Positions 44,701-57,328 of a DNA stretch of 64,000 nt are shown piece after piece. The stretch is taken from the NCBI GenBank assembly GCA_015680685.1, contig MNCI01010439.1, forward strand, positions 1 to 64,000, written 5' to 3'. The first letter of the stretch is position 1; the number at the start of each line of letters is the position of its first letter. The notes under the pieces were generated by a model. It was not told the DNA's origin, ran no database searches, and worked only from the letters and a program-made list of their open reading frames with translations. A program made the translations under genes and the position numbers. The DNA comes from Gnetum montanum. Lineage: Eukaryota; Streptophyta; Gnetopsida; Gnetales; Gnetaceae.

Positions 44701-45370
44701 AACTAGTCTAGATCATTTCACATAATGATGGATGCCTCTAATTATGCCTTGGGAGTTGTGCTTATGTAGTTGGATGAAAAGAAATGTCCATATTACATCC
44801 ACTGCACAAGTCAAAGCATTGTGGGTGCACAATTGAATTACACCACAATTGAAAAATAATTAATGGTAGTGGTGTATGCTCTTGAAAAGTTCAAGCACTA
44901 TGTGCTTGGTTATAAGGTATTTGTGTACATAGACCATAGTGCCATCCACTTTCTAATGAATAAGACAATAGTGAACCCCCAGATCATATGGTGGCTTGTG
45001 ATCTTGCAGGAATTCAATCTCACAATGGTAGATTGGAAAGGGATTGAGAACATGATCATTGACCACCTCTCTCAACTAAGATGGGATAATAAAGAGGAGG
45101 AGAGTCCATTCTTTGATCAATTTTTAGACAAACTCCTCTTTATAGGGGTAATTAATGACCAAGTGCTTGCAAAACCAACATGGTACACTGGCATTCTCAT
45201 CTATCTTCTCACTCAAGAGATGCCACAAGATTTGGACTTTAGAAAGAATCAACAATTTCTTCATCAAGAAAAGTACTTCATGAAAATCAATGAACACCTT
45301 TACAAGGTGTGTGTCAATGGCATAGTTTGTTGGTGTGTCTTTGATGCAAATCAACTACACATTCTTTAGG
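44701..45370 (+). pseudogene. pol: RNase H and connection region of C
   Basis: MMDASNYALGVVLM, then LDEKKCPYYIHC, and an open run of 168 codons (44863-45369): MVVVYALEKFKHYVLGYKVF, IDHSAIHFLMNK, WWLVILQEFNL, WKGIENMIIDHLSQLRW, then FLHQEKYFMKINEHLYKVC leading to IN. It is the longest open piece of C's pol. Confidence 0.85.
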
Positions 45371-46400
45371 ATGTTCACGAAGGCCCCTGTGGAGGCCACT
45401 ATGGAAGAAGATGCATAGCCATAAAAATCCTAATGGTAAGATACTATTGGCCTACAATCTTTAGGGATGCCCACCTGTTTGTCCAATCTTGTGAATGCTA
45501 CCAAAGAGATGGTGGAATGACTGCACAAATGGAGGATCTTCAATAGTGGATTTAACCACTAGAGCTTTTTGACATATGGGGCATAAACTTCATGGGTTCC
45601 ATCACATCCATGTCTAATGGAAAGGCATACATCATTGTAGCAATCGACTACTACACAAAATGGGCAGAAGCAGTAGTTATTACTAACAGTATATCATCCA
45701 CTACTGCTAGATTTGTACAGAAACATGTTGTAAACAGGTTTGGGGTGCCCCATGAACTAATTTCTGATAATGAGACTCACTTTACAGGTGCCAATTTTCA
45801 AAAACTTATACAATGCTTGGGGGTTGAACATAAATTAACAACACCCTATCACCCCCCAAGCTAAAGGTCAAGTAGAGGTAACTAACTGGGAGATCACAAA
45901 GATCTTAATACGAATTATAAGAAAATATAGGAAAGATTGGAGCACAAAACTCAATGATGCCCTCTAGGCCTATTGCTCAACATGGAAACTCCCTATTAGC
46001 TACTCTCCCTACAAGTTAGTGTATGGAAAACTTCCAATGCTCTTGATTCAATTTAAGCTTCGTACACTTTCAACAACTTGCAATTTGAATTTGGACCTAA
46101 GTCTAACAAAAAAAAAAAGACTAATCAACCTTATGTGCTAGATGAAAATTGATTAGTGGCCCTATCTTTGAATAAGGTGCATAAGGTATTTAACAAGTAA
46201 TGCCATGACCTCAAATATGGAAACAATAGAGAGATAAGGTTCTTTACTGGAACCCCACACACGTACCCCAAAAGACAAAATTTCAAATGTTGTGGGAGAA
46301 ACCTTATATAATCAATAAAACCTTTCCCTCTAAGGCCATATTAATCTACAAGATTTAGAGCCCAAATAAAAAATAGTTGGTCAACATCCAATAAATGAAA
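45371..46400 (+). pseudogene. pol: Integrase of C
   Basis: The N-terminal zinc region is intact in layout: DVHEGPCGGHYGRR, then RYYWPTIFRDA and SCECYQRD. Core: LFDIWGINFMGSITSMSNGK (first D now N), VAIDYYTKWAEAVV, VVNRFGVPHELISDNETHF and TPYHPPS. A run of six C residues at 45849-45854 shifts the frame between HP and QA. The region after this matches B's C-terminus (YWNPTH) to about 46400. Confidence 0.86.
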
Positions 46401-47760
46401 CCTTTCTTAGAACCAAGAAAAAATAGTGCAACTACCACCTCCATGGATGGACAACCACATTCAATTTTTTGGATCTCCTCCCTCCAACTCAATTGTGGGA
46501 GAGATGGCCATTTGTGCTAACCATCCATATGGCCTCTTAGTTTCTCTACTTTTTGTTTTCCATGTTTTTTTTGAATTTACAAGCTATGTATTTTACAAAT
46601 TTTTTTCATTTTACACCATTTTTTATTTTGCACCATCATTAGTACATGTGAATCTTTCTTGGATAATCTACACTTTCTTATATATTTTACTTTTTTTGGT
46701 TTGAGCATGAATTTTCATTATTTTTGTTAATAAAAAATCTTTATTTTCGTAGGACACAATGCCACTATTGTTGTTTATTGATGATGGTTTGTGATTAATG
46801 TTGTGATTGTTAATGTTTGGTTTCTATTTTTAAATTTTGATGTCTAATGACTATGACATGGTTTATTTTTCATGGAATAGGTAGTGAGTCCATGTTATCC
46901 ACCCATCCAAAAAACTCTATAGTTTTTCTTGTTTTGGAAGTTTGACGTCCCTTTTATTAAAGAAACTTTTAATCATTTAATCAATTAGTGACCTTGGTAT
47001 TTTTTGGAATTGGGAAGGATTCAAAGGTTTGTATAGGGTGTGACTTTAAGGGGACTTAATACTCTTTGTACTCTTCTGCTTACTTCAGTGCTTGAGTGTT
47101 TTTCATGAACTTCTTATCGTTCCATTCCAACTACTAATAGGAAGTTAAATAAAGTTTTTTCATGATGTGATTCCCATAAAAAAAAACATGATGGAAATTC
47201 AAAGCATACCCCTTAGACAAATAAATGGGCTACAAGCACTAGTTATGGGACAAGGAAGACATGTTACCCATGCCTAAAGGTGCCCTCTAACTAATGCCCT
47301 CTCTCACTTCCTACTTCTCTTTTCCTTCTTCTTAAGGAATGGTGGTTGTTTTGCAAGAACACTCTCATGTCTTGAGGGGGTGGATCGATCTTGAAGTGGC
47401 AATGCAAAGTCACTGAAAGAGGTTATTTTTGGTTTGGACTAAGGATGGATCTTCTTAGGTCATTTTAAACAAAAACTCCACAAGGGACTTTTTATGACCT
47501 CAATTCAAGATTCCATTCCACCTTCTTAGCCATCCATCTATGCTACCATAACTCACCTCAATGCTGGGTTCTATGCTATGTTTGGTGTCTTACTTTGACA
47601 TGTTTCTTCGTGTATCCTTTGATGTCTTCTACTATTCTCATTATATTCATGGATTTTTGAACTTCCATTTGATCCTAATTTCACTCAAAAACTCTTTGTA
47701 TTTTGGAAGTTTTGACTAAGTCAACAGAAGTCAATGGTGGTCAACAACCACATCAACTAG
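46401..47760. other. Noncoding spacer of C between IN and 3' ORF
   Basis: Colinear with B 33901-35580 in phrases such as GGGTGTGACTTTAAGGGGA (near 47038) and TTCAAAGCATACCCCTTAG (47197-47215). The small ORF at 46426-46704 is T-rich and not kept in B. I see no gene. Confidence 0.6.
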
Positions 47761-47826
47761 GCCTAGTCGATGTAGCCAACCTTGTCAATGCAACCTTGTC
47801 AATACATGTTAAAAACTCTATATATA
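47761..47826 (+). promoter_or_regulatory. Putative internal promoter of C
   Basis: TATATATA (47819-47826) in CTCTATATATACCAC, preceded by GCCTAGTCGATGTAGCC and two CTTGTCAAT words. The TCGATG/TCAATG words recur before the TATA box of C's 3' LTR (51370-51455). Same position as in B relative to the intron and 3' ORF. Confidence 0.58.
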
Positions 47827-47974
47827 CCACCACATACTTTGTAAATTTTTAACATTTGCTTCATAACACAAAGGGAGTTTTTGCCATTTTTCAAAGCCCA
47901 AAACCTTCCAAAGCCTATAACTTTTCAATTGTTTGTCCAAATCATTCCATTTTATTATCCTACAGCTACCAGAG

Positions 47975-48281
47975 GTAAGCTCTCCATCATGGGGGCCACA
48001 AACCTTAAGGTTTCTGATGAAATTTTTTGAAATTTTTTTTAACTCCCCTAAAGGGTTAATGAATACAATGATATGAAACCATCAAATCTTAAAAGCTAAT
48101 TGTTCCAACACCCTCCAGAATAATTTATTAACATTAAAACACAAATAAATTAATGATTACAATTGATTAAATTAGCCATAATCACAACTTAGCCAAGTGT
48201 AACTATCCTAAGGAGATAAGGAACCCCAATTGTTTCATGTTACACAATAATTGCTGACTTATGGTTATGTTGTGATTATAG
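47975..48281 (+). other. Probable 5'-UTR intron before C's 3' ORF
   Basis: Donor AGAG/GTAAGCTCTCC (near consensus), acceptor GTGATTATAG/ATGGTGCC. It is 307 bp and AT-rich. Donor context and acceptor-to-ATG fusion match B. Confidence 0.58.
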
Positions 48282-51201
48282 ATGGTGCCAAGACTAAAAT
48301 AATTATAAGAGGGAGGACCCTCTCAACCAAGGGAGAAACAACCTAGAACTAAAAGGGGCTAACAAGAACAAGCCCAGAAGTTGCCAGAGGTAACTCATGC
48401 AACAAGACCTCTTCGAGAGAAGCTTGAGGTGGAATTTGTTCAGTAGATTTCCAAAGAAGAAGTTCAAACAGAACAATCTAAGTGAGGGAAAGCACCAAGA
48501 CCTATACCAAGGCTTGAGGTCACTCTAACACAAGCTTACCTTAACACCATCAGGCCTCATGAGATCCAATGCTCAGTTCTCTAGGAACTAAACTTTGGGC
48601 CATTTCTAGAACATGCTCCAACAAAGGTGAAAACACAATTGCAAACCTATCCCATGTGGCCAGTCATCACTTATAGTGGGGAGTGTTACATGGGAGAGAC
48701 GTATCTCTTCTGGAATAATAGAAGGCCATGCTCCACAGTAAAAATTAGAGATATGCAAGTGTCCTACTTGGCTAAAGCTATCACACAGGCATTGGGGTTG
48801 CCTGATACTATGACATAACTAGTAGAGCTATCAACACAAGTTGACCTTGAGGCCAAAAAGGAGTGGACCTAGCGATGTTATGGGATCAACCATAAGAAGT
48901 TTGACATGCTCACACTAGTGGAACACATATACTTCAAAATAGTAGCCTACCATCTCAATTCAACAGGGAGGCCTAGTAAGGTGATTATCTTTTTTACCCA
49001 AGTATACGTCGCCCTAAGTGAGAAATTTCTAGCAAACCTTTCATAATTAATCTATTTAGAGATCAAGAAGCACTTTAAAGAAAATGAACATGGAAGGAAA
49101 ACCCTGCCTTTTCCATGCCTTATCCAAAAACTTTGCAAAATGGTAGGGACCATTTGCTACGCAAATGACATAATTAGGCATGCTCCTCTAGCCTCATGGG
49201 CTAAAATAATGAGGGACAAGACACCTATTGTGACTAAAGAAGAGGAGCATTAGCCACCAACTCCACTGCCTACTCAAGAAACAACACTGGAGGCCCATGC
49301 AGCCATTAAGTGCTTGCACAAAATCCTAGAGCAACTCTTGCATGAGTAGGAGCAACATGCAAAAATAAGTGGTGTGGACCCATTTATATATCGACTAATG
49401 ATGAGTCACCTTAATGAGGTGGCCTGGACAATTAGCTAGATAGAAAGAGATGGATCAATATTCTCTGCCCAAAGAATGTAGTTTCCTACGAGGTCAAATC
49501 CCAATGCCTGAGAGGTGACGATGTCCTTATCCCAACACTATTTATTCCTAAAAATATTTAGAAATATCACCTCCTTTTTTGTACATTTAGAGAAAGGCGA
49601 AGGAACAATGGTATTGATGATACAACACCAAGGGTTGGAGACCACTATTGAAGTAGTTGCTAACCAAATCACTAAAGCGCTTAATGCACTTGCAACATTT
49701 GTACCAAAAGTATTTACACTTCAAGATGTGTAGATGCCTGTAGGCACAGTCAACAAAAGATTGAATGCAACCCAACACAAAGAATTGCTAGATTGACTAG
49801 TAGGGATTGGGAAACTAATTTCAAATACTTCGATTTTCTAGACAACATCACTGCAACCCAGTTGAAGCTACTGGAAGCAAAGGGCAAGTGCATCATCTTG
49901 GAAGGGCAACTTGAAATAGCCCAAGCATAGAATTAATGCTTAGCGGCAAAAGTTGCTGAACTGCGAACTATGTGTCCATTTTGCTGACCCTGTGCTCCTT
50001 AGCCCAACAGCAACTAGAGATGAAGCTTTTCAACAATTTAAAAAATAACTAAAATAAGCTGAGGAAGAAATGGGGATGGCCATCTTCAGCTAGTCTATAG
50101 CAAAAGCAAAAACCTACTCAGTTCAGAAGGACTTGGTTCAAATGTGACAAGAAAATGACTCATTAATTGCTAAAAATCATTGCCTGCATAATATTGATGC
50201 AGAGAAATAATAGATGTAGAAATTTAGTCATCAATAGTAGGAGCAGCTCACCAAGGTAAAAATAGAATTGAGGAAATTGGCTGTGGAAAATCAAAATTTA
50301 TCTATGGAGGAAGTCCGAGCCTTACATTAGAAGTCTACCATTGAGATTGCCTTTTGTAAAAATGAAGCTCTGAAATTTGAAAGAGTCAAGAATCATTATA
50401 GAGACCAGGTTGGCATGCAGAAGGAAGTGAATGATAAGAACATTCAAATGACTAAGGCAAAAGTGAACAAGGCCCTTCAACAACTCCAACAAGGAAGAGA
50501 AGTATGGCAATCCATCGTTGATGGAATAGATACTTATAACAAAGCAAAATTTGTCTAAAGGAGTTATAGATTGAAGAAATGAAAAAATATATGGGATTGG
50601 CCAATCTCCACTATGCAAACCTGGTAATGTTGACTACTGAACAACCGTGGTTAGAACTTGAAAAGTAAGTGGCCAACTCGTACTTGTTGTACAAGGCCGA
50701 GTTCAAGCAAACACTAAACTTGAAGTTCTCAAGGCATGATTGATAGGTCAATGATCAACTATCAAAAACTTGGCTAAGAGAATGAATGATTACCAGGGTC
50801 TGAAAGATATGGTTAGAACGTTTGACATTGAGTGTAAACAATTTTTTTCCTGGTTCATCAATGCTAAGGAGCTATTTCCAATGATTCCCTATCCTTGGGA
50901 TGTGCTAATTCCTACCCAAATTGGTGAAGCTGTGTGGATGGTGCACAATCCCAGGAGTAAGGAGGAGAAAATAAAGGCATTGCTAGATGCCTTTCTCCTC
51001 CTTCCAGAAGTTGCAGCAGCAGTAGGATAACCACATCCACCTCAACCATTGCACGTGCTTGAATCCAATGAAGGTCACACAAAACCTTAGGAACCACCAT
51101 CACCTAGGACTGTCCAACCTTTTCCATCGACTTATTACCATCAAAGGAAGTGTCATCCAATTTTGAAGAGTCATGTCATGGTGTTTAATTTTGTGCCATG
51201 A
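48282..51201 (+). pseudogene. 3' ORF of C
   Basis: It starts MVPRLK with a basic N-terminus. It contains NFGPFLEHAPTKVKTQLQ, then GECYMGETYLFWNN and ITQALGLPDT (48627-48818), the block shared with A and B. The frame of the ATG holds through 49515-49733 (FFVHLEKGEGTMV). A one-base shift near 50545 moves the coiled-coil end to another frame (RMNDYQGLKDMVRTF at 50785). The end is near TGA 51199-51201. Predicted long coiled coil as in B. Stops are more frequent than in B. Confidence 0.68.
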
Positions 51202-51322
51202 ACACCACAATTTTTATAATGTGTTGATCTATACACTTGGGCATTCAATTTTGTTAAGTCAATTTATTTTTCTTTTGTTAAGAGTCAATCAATAATCCCA
51301 TACCTTCCCAATTTTGTCAAAG

Positions 51323-51361
51323 AACTCAAGGGCGAGTTTTTATTCAGTTGTGGGGATATAA
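51323..51361 (+). promoter_or_regulatory. PPT of C with upstream hairpin
   Basis: AACTC-AAGGGC-GAGTT (51323-51338) keeps five base pairs of the hairpin seen in A and B. TTGTGGGGATATAA precedes the LTR start. Confidence 0.68.
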
Positions 51362-52248
51362 TGGATCACGATTGGCTGCATCAATGAGGCCTCGTCAATG
51401 TGGCCCCATCGACTGGGCCCCATCGATGCATCGTTTCATGCATTGATGCAGCCTCATTGACTAGGATCCATTTTTGCTATAAAGACATGCTCACCAATTG
51501 CATTTATATCATTAGATTCATAGTAGTAGCAGAGCTCTTGCAGTTTGTCTATTTGAAAGCTAGAATATTTTTCCCGAGTGCTCACAGTAGGAGTCATTGA
51601 TTGTATGGATCTTTATCTAAGCATTGTTGTACATGAGCATGATAGTGTGTATAGCAATAAAGATGAGCTTCTTGATAAACCTTATAGCATTCTAGATAGT
51701 TTAGACATTTATTCATGCATTCAATGCTTTCAGTTGTTTATTTAATATTTTCCAGTAATTAAGCTAATTAAGCAAGATAAGCTAGATAAGTTAAATATAT
51801 AAGTACAACCGCTTTGAGTGTAACATGTATTTCCTTGGTAATCCTAGTAGCATTATTGCTTAGTATGCCTAGTAGCATAGCACTTGGTAACCCAATAGTG
51901 GATACGTGGGTTTAAGATGTGTGTGGAAAGTGGGACCAGATGCTTTTGTTAGGAGTAGTTAGGGACTAGTTAATTAGTTAAATTAAATTAGTTAATCTAG
52001 TTACTTTATCTCTCTTTAAACACCACAACCATAAAACATAAAATGATAAAAATCATATGTCTCAATTACACTTAACCATGTCTTTGTACCTCACAAGTGT
52101 AATTGGGAAGATAACAAATAACCTCAGGGAAAGATTCACTTCCTACAAGGTGCACCAAAAACTATGAAGTCCATAGAATTCGACCAAATCATTTGTGAAA
52201 ACTTTGTGATTTGTATGGTTGGGTGTAGGGGTACCTCACCACTCATTA
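51362..52248 (+). repeat. 3' LTR of C
   Basis: 887 bp. U3 (51370-51470) is packed with CATCGATG/CATCAATG and GGCC words. TATAAA is at 51478-51483 and AATAAAGATGAGC near 51656. U5 carries three GGTAA/GTATGCC-type words. It ends CTCATTA against the E' fragment. Confidence 0.88.
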
Positions 52249-52944
52249 GTAGGTTTAGGATGAAATGTTGCATTTAGAAGAATTTATGACAAGTATCAAA
52301 GTTGCTCCTTGTGAAATACTTTATGGTAGATCTTATCAATCATCTATTTGTTGGACTACTATGGAAGATAGCATGTAGCTAAGCACAAACCTGATTGATC
52401 AAACTACAAAGTAGGTTCACACAATCTAAGGGTATATTAATGCTATTCAGGATAGATACACTAAGTATGATAATTTTAGAAGAAGGCCGCTTGAATTTCA
52501 AGTCTGTGATTATGTCTTCTTGAAAGTGTCTCGAATGATACAGTTGATGAGATCTAGGTAGAAAGGAAAGTTAGCTCTAAGATATGTAGGTCCATTTGAA
52601 ATAGTCAAAAAGATGGAAAAAGTAGCATACCAATTATCTTTGCCACCAAGTTTAGAAGGAATTCATGATGTATTACATGTTTATTTTTCAAATAAGTATA
52701 TTTTAAATAGAAGCCATGTTATACAATGGGAAGAAATAGATCTGTAACCAAATATTACTTACAAAGAATATCTCATCTAAATCATATATAGAAAAGAAAG
52801 ATGATTGTGGAGTAAAGTAATTCCTATGGTGAAGGTTCTTTGGAAATGACATGGGATCAAGAGGCAACTTGGAAAACCAAAGTAGAAATGAGAACTAAGT
52901 TTTCTGACATTTTCTAGGAGGAAAATTCTTGAAGGAGGGAAGGA
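52249..52944 (+). pseudogene. pol: E': chromovirus integrase C-terminus
   Basis: It matches E from about 20567 onward: VGPFEIVKKMEKVAYQL, then IHDVLHVYFSNKYI, SHVIQWEE, VKVLWK and the PPT GGAGGGAAGGA. Only the end of IN and the chromodomain-like tail remain, with stops. The left edge is the C LTR, and nothing of E' lies on the other side of C. Confidence 0.82.
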
Positions 52945-55900
52945 TGTCACAACCTAAAAATTTACAAAGGTTTAGTTATTTAATTTAATGCATGTGATTA
53001 ATTAATTGATGATACCATATGCATTTTAATAGATTAGCTCTAATATTCTTGATTACATCATAGGATTATACCATTATTGCTACTGATATTACTATTATTG
53101 TTGTTGTTGTTGTTAGCTTCCTACATAAATTAATCTAGTATGCTTGCTAGGATATTTTGTTAAAGTTTTATATCCTTTGCTTTATTACTATTGAAGTGCA
53201 ATCATAGACTTATTATATATTTTATAATTAAGTGTTGAAATCCAATTACCCTAGGAAGTTTTTATTTCTGTTAGTTATTATGTCATTATAAATATTTGGC
53301 TATGCATATTTTATTCTTTATGCACATTCAATTATGTATATTCAATCTTTATTGTGCATAATTAGTTATGCCTGTTTCTGCTTTAGTATGCACATCTAAT
53401 TATGTATCTTTTATTTTTAATGTGCACATGTGATTATATAATACTCTATTAATGAAGCAATTTTGGACCCTAACCCTACCCAAACCATATTTGTTGCTAC
53501 TTTTTATCATTAAACTAGGAATTGAAGTTCAGTTTTAATTATAGTTTAATATTGCATAAATTAGCTTTATTAAGGAAGTACCTTAGAATGATATTCAACC
53601 TATAGTTTGACCTTACCAATGTGTCTGAAACATTTGAAAATGTAGATTTTGACCTTTGGTTTACTAGAATTGAAATTATGGTTTTCATGATATCACATTT
53701 TCTAGTATGTGAAAATACTATAAAAGTTTCAGCATTTAAACTAGGTGACTATGCTAAGTGAAGCTTAGATGAGATTTTAGCATATGATTTAGTAGAGAAT
53801 TTGATGAGGATCCTATAGGTTCAAATGGAATTTGATTCAGAGTCTTGGTGTGCATGATACAAGTGTCTGTGTGCAAGGAGAGAGAAATTAAGAAAAGGGA
53901 CTTATGAAAAATGATTTTAGAAAAATTAAATAAAAATATCAAAATTTTAAAGTTTATGCTACATGTTCATGTAGCATATAGCATATATGTTATATGCTTA
54001 ACTTTAAATAAAAGTGTAAAATATTTATTCCTGAAAACAAAAGCGTATAAGTTACACATATGTTACGAAAATCATATTTTATTTCCACCGCCTTGGATTT
54101 TTCTATCACCTTCCTCACTCCTGTGCATTGAGAATTTTCTATTTTTGAAACAGAAAACCCTTTTCATGCATTATTTCTTTGTTTGAGATCTAGTTTTTAC
54201 CTAGTCTCTTTCATTTGAAGCCTATCTCTTCCATTTCTAAACATGTATCAAGCTAGGTGCCATGCTGCATGCAATTGTTCTACTTATAAATAGATTGTGG
54301 CCTTCATTATGTCTTATTCTAGATTGTAAGGGGTTTCTAGCTTGATAGTTCAAGGTCATGTAAAAGGCTTATTTTGGGCATCTTAGTGAGTAGGAAAGAT
54401 TATTTTTACTTTTTATATAGTTGCCCTATTTTGCTATAGATTTGTGCACTTTCTTTTTGCTTTTTGGTTTTTCATTTTTTCCATGATATTAATTATTATG
54501 CCAAGATTCTACCAATTTTTCATCATTTTGGGCTTGTTTTTACATAGAAATCAATATTTTAATCCTATCAAGATAATTTTTTTTTATCTTTTTGGTAAAT
54601 TTTTGGAATAAATTTTTTTTTTCCCAACTTGTTTCTAAGATATTTTATGAATATTTTGGATTAGCTCATGATATAATCATGAATATGTGAGAATTGTGTG
54701 GAATTTGGGCTATTATGGATTTTTTGCTATTTTGGGAAATTTTTTGAATTTTTGAAATAAAATAATAATATTTATGTCACTGATTTTGTTAAGCTAGTAA
54801 TGGGAGTCACAAATCTTTTAGATGCCCTTGTTTGCATGCAGTATTAGACTATTCCTTAGTGGAACACATCCTATGAGAACAAGGGTTGTTGGATGGATTT
54901 CCTACCCTAGATTTTGATTCGTAAGTTCATGTGAGGCTATGGATTTAGTTGAGACCATGGCACTAAGCAATTGAGTCTAGTGGTATGTGGTTAGGCATAG
55001 TCAAGATCTATCCTTCTAATGATACGTGTGTCATGGCTATTGAGGATGTTATTAATGTGGCTTTTGCCAAGACCTGGCCATGAGTGACTTGTTTAGGCTC
55101 ACAAGGCTAATCTGATTATAGTAGTGAGGTTATTCCAAGACCTATCAGCGAGCTTCTTTAGTAGTAAGAGTAACCAAGAGCTAGCCTTCGAAGCTACATT
55201 CTTTGGATTTTTCTATTTGAATACTAAAGGATTAAATAATTAAAATATATATTTTCTTTGGATAATTACATTTTATTTAGATTTCAAGAAAATTTATGAT
55301 ATTTCTTGACCTTGTAACATTTTTGAATATTTTATTGGAAACCTTTACCAAGCCCACATCCTTAGACTTTTGGCCCATAACCTTTATGCTCTATGAAAAG
55401 GGAAATATAATAGCCTTTCTTATTTGAGGGATTTTAACTCCTATATTTCAATGAAGAATGTCCAAAGTAGTGATGGAAACACAAGAAGAGAGACATGGAA
55501 TGAAAGGTGGCTACATTCTATACAAAATGGAACCTCTATACATGAAAAATGATTTTTGTAAAATAAAAATTTTGTATAGTTTTGGGCTACTTGAGCCATG
55601 TACCTATTTTTGTAAATAAATAATAAAGTATGATAGATTTGAAATTGTCACTTGTGCCATTTAGACTATGAGATTGTAAGGATCATTTTTCATTTCAGCA
55701 TGTGCTACATGTTTTAGAAAATATAATCTCATATATTATATATTAATATTTTACTTACTTATTTATTTTAATTTTATTAGTTAATTTGATAAATTTTAAA
55801 CTTGAATATTTGTATTTCTAGATGTCTGATTGAGGTGAAACAAGTGTCATTGGGATTGTTATTTCATGTATTATTTTATTATGCAATTAGTGAATTTTTC

Positions 55901-56156
55901 AACATCTACATTTTTTTCGTTGTGCAGATCTCTATTTTTTCCTATTTCAATCTTATTTAATTATGTATGTGAGTAATTGGAAATTTTGCTACGTTATATT
56001 ACTTTACTGTGCATATGCTTTTAATTAATAATTTTTATGCATTCTACAACTTCCTTTAAAATTTCTAATTCAAGGTTAAATCTAAATCCTTCAGCTTTTG
56101 TAGCATCTCTATTAGTTATTTATATGAATTTATAGATAATTTATAGGGGTGTTACA
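52945..56156 (+). repeat. 3' LTR of E' (full length)
   Basis: 3212 bp, opening TGTCACAACCTAAAAA and ending GGTGTTACA. It is the fullest copy of this LTR here and gives the reference for the two E LTRs. A TATA-like AATATAATAG lies near 55403, and AATAAATAATAAAG near 55614 could be the poly(A) signal. The right flank is CATAT, the same as for E. Confidence 0.88.
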
Positions 56157-57323
56157 CATATATTCTAAATTCGCTACTTCCATAACTACACATTGTGATT
56201 AATCTACTAAAGATAATTAAATCTTGGCCAAATATAAGTATTAGAACTAATAAAAGTATACACAATCTAGGGTCTATATGGAAAAACATAATAGCCATTA
56301 ATTCAAGAAAAATTAAGAAAAAAATTATGAAAATCTTAAATAGCTACACTTCTATCTAAACTATCCAGTAGATCAAAAAATTAAACTTTTTGAAAACATT
56401 AATGTCATAGAGACTTTAACACTAAGACCAAGTAATCTAGTGATTATGCATATGAAGAGATGAAAGGGAGGAAATGAAGCTTGCACCATGTATTACAACA
56501 ATGTAGATGCTTAATAGCCCATGGTTCATTATTAATTAAAAGTCGCAAAGGAGAAAGCTTATCAAGCATAGAGGTAGAAACAATAATATTATTAAAGTTT
56601 TCAAAATGGATAAAACTTCAAATTTTCCAAACATGCTTTATGAAAATAGAACCTGATATAGTAATGCCTTTTTTAAAAAGGAGAAAATCGAAAAAATGAG
56701 TATCTCTCTAATAACTGCTACCTCTAGGCTTACTCATATGTATGCATTTTTGAAAAAGAAGCTTCTAAGGCTCTCTACTAGAAAGCATTTAAACACCCAC
56801 TTAGCATATAAAATAATGCACTTCTCATAACAATTCATTAATTCTAATCCACCATCCTCTATGAGAGGTGCAAATGTCCCATACAATATGAAAAAATCCT
56901 TTTCTAGAATGGTTGTTGCTTCAAAGAAAATTTCTCACAAGTTGATCAATGTGACAATATGTAGAAATATTAGGAGCCTAACATGAAGAAGGATTGAAAT
57001 GAGTAGATGGTATTGTATGTAATGCTAGCAGTATGGTCTTGTTAAACTTCCTTTATTCAATATTTTCTTTAGAGGAAAGAAAAGTATGGTTAGTTTTCTT
57101 TAAAGAATTTTATTGATGGTAGAGAAGTCAAATACTTGTTGACTCTTTTGGGCCATACACTCTCAACCACCTTATATATAATATATTGAAGATGTCTAAA
57201 GCCTTCCTATTTTTGGCATCATGAGTGGCTTGAATGATAAACTTACAAATAATAAACTTACTAACCATTGAAAGCTTCTTCTTCTACTACTTAATAAGTT
57301 TTTGCTCAATTATTTTTACTATA
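56157..57323 (-). pseudogene. LINE copy 2, RT downstream region
   Basis: Matches 23462-24710 of LINE copy 1. On the minus strand it is the part between the RT palm and the zinc domain. Frames are broken, and short plus-strand ORFs (for example 56481-56699) are shadows. It stops at the TSD of the solo LTR and continues at 58414. Confidence 0.7.
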
Positions 57324-57328
57324 ACATC

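Larger units (their letters stand above)
27012..52248 (+). mobile_element. Element C: Athila-like retrotransposon containing B
   Basis: The 5' LTR is split (27012-27723 and 40080-40209) by B. The internal part (40210-51361) holds PBS, gag, protease, RT, RNase H, IN, a spacer with second promoter and intron, and a 3' ORF. The 3' LTR is 51362-52248. Without B the element is about 12.9 kb. The outer flanks CCTAA (left) and GTAGG (right) do not match, so there is no TSD. At least one end has been rearranged. Confidence 0.85.
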
